Assembly (NCBI GenBank): GCA_027579435.1
Contig: JANBPK010000869.1
Location: 33,758 to 97,757 of the forward strand
Length of the DNA: 64,000 bases
Origin: Candolleomyces eurysporus
Taxonomy: Eukaryota > Basidiomycota > Agaricomycetes > Agaricales > Psathyrellaceae
Reading direction: 5' to 3'
Positions within the stretch are counted from its first letter, which is position 1, and the number at the start of each line of letters is the position of its first letter. A program made the position numbers and the translations under genes. The notes below the pieces were generated by a model. The model was not told the DNA's origin, made no database searches, and was given only the letters and a program-made list of their open reading frames with translations. Positions 12,740 through 23,540 of this stretch are shown one piece after another.

Positions 12740-14260
12740 AATCTCCAAAGAACGCCTGCCGACGACGCCGCGTCGAAAGAAGGAGTCGAAGGTGATGCTC
12801 TGAGCTCTCTGGTGGGTGAGAAAGTGACATATTCGCGTAGGAGTGATTTGAGGAAACGAGGGAAGGAAAGTCGTTTGAAGCCACCGGAGTAAAGGACTCA
12901 GATAGCATCTGCAAGAGCAAATTTGAGTGAGGATCGAAGGAATGCGAGTTCTTGAAATGACGAGGACGAAAGAGAGCGAAGAGAGGCCATGATCCCACGG
13001 TCCCGTCTTTTCTTGATACCACCACCACTTCTTTTCGTTACACCCAAGTCGTCTAACCCACTGACTCGACTTGCTGAAAATTAAAGACGGGGTCAGATTT
13101 CCCCGAAATGTCTTCTGGTATGACATCCAGGTACCCGTGGTTCCCCTGCCCTTGCCTCAGCATTTGACCGGCTCCAATGTACTACCCTACAGACTCTTGC
13201 CCTCGTCAAAGCACCACCTCACAATCCGCCTCCCGCCTCGTCCTCGACTATACCTAAAACACACCCCGAGCGCCTTTGACAACTAACAACGTGAACGCTG
13301 CAACGCGTTCTACGCTATCAACGCCGTCCACGATATTGCTTACCGATATGGGTTCACGGAGGCGGCCTTCAACTTCCAGACTTTGGAAAGGGTGGAAGTG
13401 GGAACGATAGGAGGGCGGACGCGCCTCCAGAATGGCACCGTGAGTAGCTCGCCTCCGCGTTAACTCTTATTGGCGCTGACCGTGGTGGTGTGCGTAGCCC
13501 AATCGCAATGGATCATTAAGCAACGATATCATCGTCCGCGAAATGACCCACGATATCACCAACCGAATGATTAGTGGAGGTACCGGTCACGGTCGGTGCT
13601 TGCAGGGCACCGAAACCCGCTGAATTGGTCTGACGTTTTGACCGAGTGAGTTGTTAAGCCTGGTTCTCTTGCTATTTCTTCGTTGACGTCGATGTGGCCT
13701 TTCGCAGATGGACGCGGCCATCCAGGACTACGTCGCTGCCGACTATGTCATAAAATATTGCCACTGGTATCGGGACTAGACCTTACTCTGCCGCTAGGCC
13801 GACTGTCGTTCCACCGTATGTCGAACCTTGTATTGAGCAGTCGGTTGACTGGCACATGTCAGTGAGATCCGGCCTGACACACTGCACTCGCGGGCCAGTA
13901 AGGCTTCTACCCCGCAGCATTCACCGATGGTCGACATCGTTTATCTGTGCTTAGGCTCTGGAGGCTTGTAACATCACTCGTACGTCGTCTGTTTCGGCTA
14001 CCTTGACCCCGTTGCTAACTGAATGCCAATTTTCTATTCTTCCTCTCAGGCTAGCCAAACCGCTACGGCAGTGCGAACAGGTGCTTGTTGTGGAGGGCGT
14101 TTGCGAGCAGGGGTCTTTGTGGACAATTCTTTTTTTTCCTAGAGGGTGTTCGTCATGCAGTTTTCGTCAACGCCTTGCGGCTCCCTTCTGTCACTAAACG
14201 TGTGTTTTTGTACGGGCCATATTGTCAGATATTTCAATGTACTTCCCGTTCTCTTTTCGC
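12740..14260 (+). pseudogene. Fungalysin (M36) relic b, unit 1
   Basis: A second decayed fungalysin copy. The readable blocks are FYAINAVHDIAYRYGF then TEAAFNFQT at about 13307-13385, a probable intron beginning near 13440, the zinc-site block VREMTHDITNRMISGG at about 13540, and the C-terminal block NRYGSANRCLLWRAFAS near 14062-14110. The first zinc-binding His of HExxH is Arg here, and the region between NFQT and the zinc site is deleted compared with the family. It cannot encode an active protease. Its 3' part (about 13915-14255) forms an inverted repeat with 12060-12480. Confidence 0.8.
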
Positions 14261-14296
14261 CCAGGGAATATCCGTCACCAATTCCGAGTTAAGCGC

Positions 14297-14455
14297 CCAG
14301 GTCACGAGGTTCGGAGCGGGCTCCGGCGCACAGCATTGATGAGATGATCATCGATTGCCTCTTATGATTCCTCCCCTTGAACCGCTACCATCACTTGGAC
14401 TTACCATCCACTGCGAACTCGCGATTCGACTCAACTTTCTGATCGAGCAAACACA
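14297..14455 (+). promoter_or_regulatory. Shared upstream region of NLR1
   Basis: About 150 bases directly before the NLR1 start codon are conserved at 33470-33629 (NLR2) and, more divergently, at 48709-48853 (NLR3). The core runs from CGCCCAGGTCACGAGG through GAACCGCTACCATC to CCACTGCGAACTC. Conservation that exceeds that of the neighbouring intergenic sequence in NLR3 suggests a promoter or 5' UTR. No TATA box is obvious. Confidence 0.5.
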
Positions 14456-17400
14456 ATGTCTGGAGCTACGGAACCGCATGGAGGCAACATCGCCGGCGAT
14501 TCGGAGCGTAACACCCCGATTCCGTCCCGTACTGGGACGCCTGTTGGTGCTAGTGGGAGTCGACCTCCGAGCAGGACCCACCGGTACTTGGCAAAGGTGG
14601 AGAAGAAGTTCGATAAGACTATCGAAAAGTTCAAGCTCAAACTTGGGCTGAAGGAAAAGGGAACGGAAAGGCATGGGGCCTCGGAAGCTTCGACCACGGC
14701 CGCCTCCACTGGCAAATCCACCACGGCCCCCACTGGCAAAACCTGGGCCGTTGTTGCGGGGGCTTTGAAGATGACTCTTTCGGGAGCTGTTCTGTTCATT
14801 CCGGATCCTTTCAAAGGCCCCGCTGAGGCACTTTTGAAGATTATTGACGTCTTTGAGGTACGTTATTCTGCCTTTCAACCCATACCCTTGCTAACAAAGC
14901 GCAGCAAACGAAATCAAACAACGAAGAAATGGAGGAGCTAAAGGCGCGTTGCGACCTCCTCAACGAGAGTATGGCGAATGCGATTAAAGGGAAAGATGAG
15001 AGGCTACTGTCGGCTGAACTGAAAGAGAGTATTGGCCGCCTCGTCAAGTATGTCTGATTTTGTGTCAACTTTGGGGACTGTCTGACTATTAATGCTAGGG
15101 GAATACACGATACGTTTCAGGCCACGGTGGTGGAATATTCGACAGGAATTGCTGCGTATGTGATGGTGGAGGATAACACTGAGATTGTAAAGGAAGCCAA
15201 CCAGAAAATGGATCAGATCTTGCAATGCTTCTGGGTAAATGCACTTCTATTCTTTATATTGTGGTGGCTAATGGCAATGTTACAATTCAGATCGAGAATC
15301 TCATTGCAGGTGCCCTTGTCCTGAGTGACATTCGCAAGGCAGTCAAAGATCAAGAAGGCTGGATGGTGAAACTGTGTGCTACTACCGACAATCACTTCAA
15401 AGTGTGTATTTTGGCAGACTCTTCCACTAGTTTTTACTGACAGTCATCATAGTCTGCCTCCCTGCGTCAACTGAAGCATGTCCCTGGTGCAGCCTATGAC
15501 TCCCAGGAGCTTGCAAAGGTCAACCCATGCTTTCAAGGCACCCGGGTGAAGCTCCTGGCTGGCATTGGCCGCTGGATGAGCAACACAGCCCTGGAAGAAC
15601 AGGGATCTAGCAAACCCATCTATGTCCTTGATGGGATTGCTGGGATTGGAAAATCTACTGTGGCCAAGACAGTGGCCCAGCATGCTGCTGCTATCAATTG
15701 TCTTGGAGGTACTTTCTTCTTCTCTCGGGACCATGCTGATCGACAGCAAGCTGCAGCCTTTGTGCATACTATTGCTTATCAGCTTGCTTGCTGTGATGCA
15801 TCCTATGGAAAGGCTATTGCTACTGCCATTGATGGCCATCCTGAAAGCCTACACAAGATTATGGCACAGCAGTTCTCTGTGCTTGTGGCTAAGCCTCTTT
15901 CTGATATGCTCAAGCAGAGAGCCACCCCTCTTGTGTTTGTCTTTGATGCTCTGGATGAGTGTGTGCAACCAGATGCCTCAGATATTCTGTCTCTCATCAT
16001 AGCCTCTATCTCCAAATTACCCAATGTCAAGGTCTTTCTTACCACTAGACCAGAGCGGGTGCTCAGGATCAAATACCAAAGTGCTGTTTTGGCCAACTGC
16101 TTTCATCTTCAAGAGATAGATGCTGTGATTGTAGACTCAGACATTCGGCTCTACTTGAACTACTACCTATCTCTTTCGAACATTCAAACTGTGTTTGAGG
16201 GGACAGAATGGGACTCCTGGGCTCCTACAAAGCATCAGCAAGAACAACTTGTTAGGGTATCTGACAAGTTGTTCATCTTTGCCTCTACTGCTGTAAAGCT
16301 TATATTAAGCTATGAAGGACTGGGTCCAGAAAAAACATTGACTAGCATCTTGAATTTGGAGCCAAAGCAAGGAATGGTCAAGCTCTATCAGAAGGTTCTA
16401 GAGATTGCCACACCTGCAGGCATTCTTAGGCCATCTAAAGATTGGGACTTGTGGCTTGCTAATTTTAAAACTGCTATTGGCACTACTATTATTCTTCAGC
16501 ACCCAATCTCTGTCAAAGCACTGCAAAAGCTTCTGCAACTGGAATCACATGACTTGGGGCCAATGCTAAGAAACATGCACTCAGTTCTGGCACCTTTTGA
16601 TGATGGGCCTAATCCCACATACAAAATTCATCACAAGTCATTCCCTGACTTTGTCACCAATGCTGCTGTCTGTCCTAAGGAATTCTGGATTGAGGAGTCC
16701 AAATATCACCTGCAGTTAGCCAAATGCTGTTTGAAAACTATGGATCAACAGCTTTGCTTTAATATCTGTCAAGTGTCTGTTGCAGATCAGTACAAGGCAC
16801 TTGCTGACCTGCCAGAACTGAATAAAGAAAGGCTAACTGAAGAGCTGCAGTATGCTGTCTGCAACTGGGCAGCACATTTGGCCAAAAGCAAGCTTGAGGT
16901 ATTTGACAAAGAAACTGAGCAACTGCTTCAAAGGTTTACTAGTGTACATCTAACACACTGGTTTGAGGCCTTGGGATATTTTGGACAGATAGATACTGCA
17001 TTCTCAATTATGCAGACAGCTTTAACTGTTTTAGTAAGTAAACCAAAAGCATTTTTAAAGGGATAATGTTAATTATTATTGTAGAAAAGCAATGGAGCCA
17101 ATGATGTAGAAGAAATTCAAAAGACATTAGAAGATGGGCAAAGATTTATCTTGCTTAATGCCAATCTCATCAAATATTCACCACTGCACATATTTTGGTC
17201 ATGCATCCCATCGGCACCTAAGTTATCAAGAATTTATAACTTGTATGCAAAAGCTGATGAAGGGGCCAAATTTGTCACTGGCAATATTCAGTCATGGCCA
17301 CTGGAGTTTGCAGTCTTGCATGGTCATCAAAGTGGGGTGGAATGTATTGCCATTTCACCTGATGGACAGAGCCTGGCCTCTGCATCTTGGGACAAGACAG

Positions 17401-17835
17401 TGCGCGTGTGGGACAGCCAGTCAGGGGNCTGCTCTTGCAACTCTGGAAGGACATTCTTCTGCAGTATTCCATGTTGCCTTTTCACCTGATGGACAGAGCC
17501 TGGCCTCTGCATCTGATGACAACACAGTGTGCCTGTGGGACAGCCAGTTGCACACGCTTTTGGTGGCCATGCATTACAGTTCTCCTTTTGGTCTTGGCTT
17601 CAAAACATCTTTGAAATTCTTCATGTATTGCAGCACTTTCTCTTCCCCTTCTGGACTATACTGTGTTTCATATACCGCTCCTCTTCTAAAATCATCCGTT
17701 ACTCCACTTTGCTTGCTTCCTCCAAACTGGACTGTCAAATCTGTTTCTTTCAATTTTTCATTCACTTTAGCTGCAGTGGCCCTTGCCAATGGACAAGTTT
17801 ATATCCTTGATTTGTCCCATTTCTTTGTGGATTGA
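14456..17835 (+). CDS. NACHT-WD40 NLR-type protein, NLR1
   Basis: Six exons with canonical splice ends: 14456-14857, 14905-15047, 15099-15234, 15291-15401, 15453-17033 and 17085-17835. Together they give about 1040 residues. The N-terminal 100 residues are polar and Ser/Thr-rich. Residues about 97-260 form a helical region starting TWAVVAGALK and including IPDPFKGPAEALLKIIDVFE. This resembles the HeLo/MLKL-type helical-bundle domains of fungal NLRs, but the likeness is by eye only. The NACHT NTPase follows, with Walker A GIAGIGKST at residues 325-333 and Walker B LVFVFDALDE. A helical winged-helix region comes next, then two to three WD40 repeats (HVAFSPDGQSLASAS..LWDSQ) and a diverged tail ending YILDLSHFFVD. 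Such proteins are thought to act in the cytosol as non-self recognition or programmed cell death switches. The N at 17428 is a surplus base that breaks the WD40 frame; without it the exon reads through. Confidence 0.92.
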
Positions 17836-20138
17836 CTTTTGTTTTGTTCTCCCTATAATATTTGGAACAACCATTGGTTTTATTTCTTTTACTTGTAGTC
17901 AATCTCAAATCAGAACTTATGTCAACCTCCAAAAAGTAACATGCAAGTAGCAGCTGATGTCTACTGTATGCAAGTTCCAAGCTATTTTTACCTGTGATTC
18001 ACTTGTCACTTGAGGTCATCACAGTGTGCAGCAATTCCAAGGCCTATTATTACTCTAAGATTATTTTCATAATTAAAATTTAAGAATCTTGCAGAAGCCT
18101 GAGGAGCAACACTTATACTCAAGTGATCTTCAATTCCAGAGGGTTAAAATATTGCAAAAAAGAATCCCATCAGCTAGGATTGAACATGGAGCCTCATGAT
18201 GGCCTCTTGGGCACATGACTTAGAAGTCATCTGGTTTGGTTTTGCATTGGGCTTGGCATTTTAGGCTCCAGGGTACAATACTTGGTTAGCAGGCTGTCAC
18301 TGTGTGCAGCATTTACAAGGGTTTACATTTCATTCAATTCACTAGAACCAAGGGGTTGTCACAATAACAAGAGACAAAATCCATCCACCTGGTCAGGTCT
18401 ATTGGAAGAGCTCTCCAGCTGCTCAGCACTGGGAGAGATCCAGCAATAAACATCCAATTCCTCAACCCTACTCAATAATTTGGTCTGATGTTTGCAATTC
18501 AGTAGATGTAGCATTCAGTCCTATCCTGTTCACCCCGAGAAAAGGCCCATTCTACTACAATTTCTACACAGAACAAGTAGATTCTGGAACAAAGATTTGT
18601 CTAAATCAGCATACTAGCCTTGAGAACTACCACATCCTTCTGTAATAGGGACTACGCAACATTTGTGTCTCTCAGGATGAGCTATGAGGCCTTGGGGGCT
18701 ATATCACCTAAGATGAGTAGAGTATTGAATCAAAATACTTGTACTGTGGTTGCTCAGCCAAAAAGGCAAGCAGATCTTTCCACAGACCTGACTGGGTGAG
18801 TGGATGTCACCTCTTGCTATTGTGACACCTCCTTGGCAGGAACAATAGACCCTGTTGCAGTGTAGTATCCTCATACATACATTGCATATAATTTCTACCT
18901 TGGCTATTTTACAGCCACTGGATGCTTTCAGATGCTACCAATGTATTTACCCGCTCCCACTGGTTGCACCATTGGCATATTGGACCTGGCTGAATTTTTC
19001 ACTATGCATGAAGTGAAAATGCAAGCGACCACCATATACTAACCTTCTACCAACATAGTATGACAGATTGATCCCATCAATACAGTTCCTCTGATCTATA
19101 CATCATACAGCATTCAAGTGCTTTTGAGCACATTTGAGCAGTGATTAGCAGGATGAACCAGCAACACAATCAAAACAGAACACACTTCCATGGGAAATAA
19201 AAAAGAAGCTAGCCTGAGTTTCTCAGTTGTATTTATTTATTGTAGATTGGGTGGTAAGCTGGTTGGACCAGGAATATTACAGGAATTGCAAACATATCTA
19301 TGAAAGAACAGAGACAAGGCTAAATGCCAACCAGCTGATAGAAAGCAAAGATACAAGAAGGAAGAGCAAGCAGAGAACAGATGCACCTGCTACCAAATCA
19401 TTCACAGTAAATAAATAGAACTGGTGATATTTAAATCCATTTTATGGATGCCAAAGGTTTTATTGACTTGCTTGTTGGAGAGAAATACTGCCAACCTACA
19501 GAAATAGGGGAGGAGAACAACTACAAGGAGGAGCTTAGAGGCATCCCAAGGACAACAGGTAGGTGGTGATGCTAGTAGGTTCTGCAATTAAATGCTTAGG
19601 CAACACCACCAACAGGGCTCCACATAGCAGTAATCAAGGTCCAAATATGAGAAAATTAGGATCATCAATGTCATTGCCATTGAAGGGCCATCTACCTCTT
19701 CTTTCAAAAGCTAATTTGAGTTGAGTGAAACTGTAAATAGATAAAAAGACTATCTACACATTAGCAATGAATGGAATGAGAAGAACATATAATACTCACA
19801 GCTCAGATGAAAAATTCATCTGAGGTGCGAGAATGTTAGACTGAGTTGCTTATACAGTATGCATATGAGACAAAAAATAAAAGTAAACAGAGATAAATAA
19901 GTGATGAATAAAAACAATTACAGTGCAATTACATGAGCCAGAAGAAGAGTGACAAGCAGCAAAAGAGCCAAGGCATGTCAATAAAGTGTGACCAATAAAT
20001 GAGATCACATGGATGCCTTTGGTTTTTTGATGGCATGAAAAGTCCAGGTAGAAGAACAATTGCTTACTTACATAAACCCTTGTAAATGATTGCTTACTTA
20101 TGTAAACCCTCATAACCCAAGTTCTTATAGGCCTTAGA
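17836..20138. repeat. AT-rich 3' flank of NLR1
   Basis: No gene is visible. The sequence matches the flank of NLR3 (52594-53479, 53960-54011, 55051-55307 and 58282-59280) closely, apart from the mobile elements inserted there. The two flanks therefore give natural empty sites: CCTGTTGC occurs once at 18851-18858 (hAT-like target) and the TA at 19106-19107 is the pogo target. The flank after NLR2 is unrelated. Confidence 0.75.
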
Positions 20139-21220
20139 CACTGTGGTTTTTGATGTGTTTGTTCAAAGAGCACATTTTAAGCAAACCAAATGCAAGGGTT
20201 GACTTTGTCTACAATCTGCAATACAAATGTTCAAGCTAGGCAAATTCAAATTTGCATTGCATGTGTCTGGCCTCCTTCTGCCACCACTAAAACTTTGCTC
20301 AATATGTGTCCAATGTAGGCACATTAAACACAAACTGTAAACAAATGCATTCCTTGCACCTGATTTGCTTAAGATGTGCTCATTGAACAAACAAATAAAA
20401 AACTTGTGGGAGGCAGCCAATGCTTTGCACGGCAGGGGCCGAGGCATTTTGCGGGGCATTGGTGGCACCAGTGCTCTAGCTTTAGATGCCCACCATGCTC
20501 TGTTGTGCTAGCAGACCACATCAGTCGATTTCTGTATGTGACATTGTATGGTTGGACGTAAAACTATGCCCAGATGCTCATCACATTCCAACCGGGGCTC
20601 TAATGCTTGGTAGCTTCCCATCAGAACTCCCTTGGTTGGTGCTGATGCTGGGTTTGTTGATGCCAGCCTCATCCCAGTTATGCTATCTGCCAGCCTATCT
20701 CTTCATCTTGTGTTTACCACCTGAAACCCTTCTCTATACACTACAGAGCCCAGTCTCCACTGCACAATGTGCATTTGCAGTAACTTTTGAATGCAGGTGG
20801 GCTGGACCTTACCTCTGTTCTGTTGCTCTTGTGATCCTTCCTCTGTGGTAAGACATACATGATAGGAAAGAGACAATGTCTGCGCAGTGGCATAGACATG
20901 CAAACAAAGAGCATGACAAAATAGGAATGTCAGCTGAAGAGGAATGGACAGCATTGAATTGGAAAGGAAGGCCCAACGAACCTTTGCAAAAGGCATTGTG
21001 CTGCCACTGAAATACCAACTGACATTGGCACCCAAAATGATGGTGGAGTGGGACAAAGACATTGAAATGGGCGGATAGAATCATAGAAAAGAGGTGGAGT
21101 TGCAAGAGGCTCGAAAATGACTGATGGGCAAGATGCGGCCCGGTCACAAGGAAGGACGTGGTCATGGCATTTTTGGACCCTCTTAAATACCCTTGGCAAA
21201 ATGCCTTGGCAACCACAGTG
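20139..21220. mobile_element. Non-autonomous CACTA-like element
   Basis: The ends read CACTGTGGTT at the left and AACCACAGTG at the right, a 10-bp perfect terminal inverted repeat starting with CACTG. The 3-bp direct repeat AGA flanks it (20136-20138 and 21221-21223). The homologous site near 59279-59290 in the third block is empty and holds a single AGA. CACT(A/G) ends with 3-bp target duplications are typical of the CACTA (EnSpm/CMC) superfamily. The 1082-bp interior has no transposase. Confidence 0.8.
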
Positions 21221-21294
21221 AGAATCAGCTTGGGCCTCAAGCCATAGGCTGAGCCAAACTGGGCCTCTGAGGCTGGGCCAAGCTGTTCTATCTG

Positions 21295-21460
21295 TTCTGA
21301 GGCCTCTAAAGCCTTGGGTACTTGTACCCCAGGGTCCCAACATGCCAAGCTTATTGTCCTGTTTTGTACAACATGATCGCGAGATCTTCTTTCTTTTCCC
21401 ATCCTGTCCTGAAGAGGCCTTGGAACATGCCGCATGAAGCAACGGCCTGCTGACCACAAG
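21295..21460. mobile_element. 166-bp MITE-like insertion
   Basis: Absent from the homologous position near 59328, and present in opposite orientation at 53480-53643. Both copies share an end reading TTCTGAGGCCTCTA, an interior GCCTTGGGTACTTGTAC and a further block GAGGCCTTGGAAC. The size, lack of coding capacity and presence at two unrelated sites indicate a short non-autonomous DNA transposon. I see no clean target site duplication. Confidence 0.65.
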
Positions 21461-23540
21461 TAATGTAATGGCTTGGCTGGCTCTACATTGGTTGATGCAG
21501 CTTGAATCACCAATTATTGATTCTATCACCTTTTCCAAATATGCAGCTTTCCACTGGTAGGTAGGACTTTGATTTTGTTATCAAATTTTCATCATAGGTA
21601 TCTAATTGAAGTTTGATATTTTGCTAAGTGGCTGAATGTATGTATGCCAAACTGTGATATTGTCCCAACTGGCACTTGTATCCAACACTTCTTACTATTA
21701 CACTTGCAATTTAACTTGATACCTGTGGTCAATGGGCTGATGCTTTGCACAGCAGTTTACCAAGGCATTTTGGCCTGTGTGGGCTTTGGTGTTCTACTAA
21801 GCTCTTTGGGTGCTTGGCTCCAAAGCTAAACAATGGTGAGGTGCAGAGCAGAAGAATAATCCACATGAGAAAAACATACTGGATTGAGTGCCAGAGCTTA
21901 AAGCTCACCATCAATGCAAAAGCTTGGTGGCAAAGGCTCAAGGTAACAATGTACCCAAGTCCAAATGCCTGGGAACCTTTCAATTTCTGGCCCTGTTCAT
22001 GGAAAACAACAAATTCCTGGTTCCGAGCTTGCCAGTGCTGATAGCATTTGCACCTTTGGATTGAATTCTCATCAAGATATTGGAGTGGGCTTGAGTGGCT
22101 GTGGTGAGGGATGGAAGGAATATCTTGTTGCTAGCACCTGCAGACAGGCCTGTGGGCAAGGTGCTGATTGCCAAATTAGGCTCTGTATCTGCACCTGTGG
22201 CCACCTGTACCCAGTTACCTGGCGGGTAGGGCCCAGCTGTGTTAAACACTACAAGCATTCTCCAATCCTCCTATCCACTATTCACAAACACTTCCAAATA
22301 TGCAACAGGATAACATTGTATTAAATATACACAGCAGCATGTATATGAATGCAGCATTTGGTCACAAGGAGAGAGACTGAAATGAGAATACCAGTGAGCG
22401 ATGGCAACTTGGTATGAATATACATCAACATGTGATCAAGTATGCACTATGCATAGGTGCGACAATGGAACAAGTCCAGAAAAGTGAATAGAGGGAGAAA
22501 GNTGAGAGAGATAGAGAGAGAGAGGAGTCAGATAGAGAGATGGGTAGAGAAGGTGGGGCATGGCTCCCCCAAAAGTGAAACACAAAAGAGGGACCCATTC
22601 ATCTAACAAGAATGCATGTATGGTGCATGCGGATGTATGGCCCACAGCACAAGAAAGTAAATTCAAACTGACAGCAACAGTCAGAAAAGGAGGCGAAATG
22701 AATCCAGCAGCATGCACGACAAATAAAGAAGTGATAAAAAAGCAAATATTTCACAGCGAAATGGAGTGCGACAAATAGTAACTATGATAGTGCAAATGAA
22801 GAAATAAGTGATGAATATGCAACACAGAAGAGGAGAGAATGAAAAGATGAATCTATTTTTTTGTTGTCTAACCCCCGAAATAGCGAGGGGGCAATATCCC
22901 ATTCCACCGACGAACCGAACCGACAGAGCACCGAGCAACCAAGCAATCGACCGAGAGCAACAAAAAACAGCAACCACCCAATTCAGCAACCGACATCAAT
23001 GACCGACGCGACCGGACCAATGGACCCAAAGACGATATGATAGCAAGCGATTATAAGTGTGGTGTTGTTGGTGGCAAATAATATGGATACAGAAGATTAC
23101 GATTATGATGAATGCTGATGTGGGTAATCTTGCCGAACAAGTGAAGAGATGATTCCAAAAGAGTGACGTTGTATCGATACAGTAAGGACCGTGTTGCAAT
23201 GCAGATGATGCCGAAGAGAGAGAAGGGAAACGATTGAAATGAGTGTGTGATTCCCGAATACCAATGCTGGATGGATGGATTATATGATGATACAGAAATT
23301 CGAATGCACGACGAGAGGTGTCGCAGGATTAGGGCAATGAAATGGCTGAAAAGATAACGAGTGTGTGTATCCTGAGAGGGAGCATAGGGTTGACGTTCCA
23401 TTATATGATGTCGAGGTAAGATAGATTAGGTATAATCACGTCTTCAGTCGTTGGTCGGTCGGTATCTCGGTGAATCGCTGCCAAGAGAAATCAGATTCAG
23501 TAACAATTCGAGCGAGAAAGAGAACAACGAAAAACTCACC
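21461..23540. repeat. AT-rich junction and leader of repeat unit 2
   Basis: From about 21690 this matches 2584-4437 and 59850-61702. It includes the GAGA/GATA repeat at 22490-22556 and a surplus N at 22502. There is no supportable gene. The short piece before 21690 matches the sequence before unit 3 (about 59340-59566), so units 2 and 3 have the same 5' neighbour while unit 1 does not. Confidence 0.7.

Noticed and set aside
20809..21538. Long minus-strand ORFs near the CACTA-like element
   Set aside because: They run across the element boundary and into the MITE, so they are chance frames rather than a transposase.
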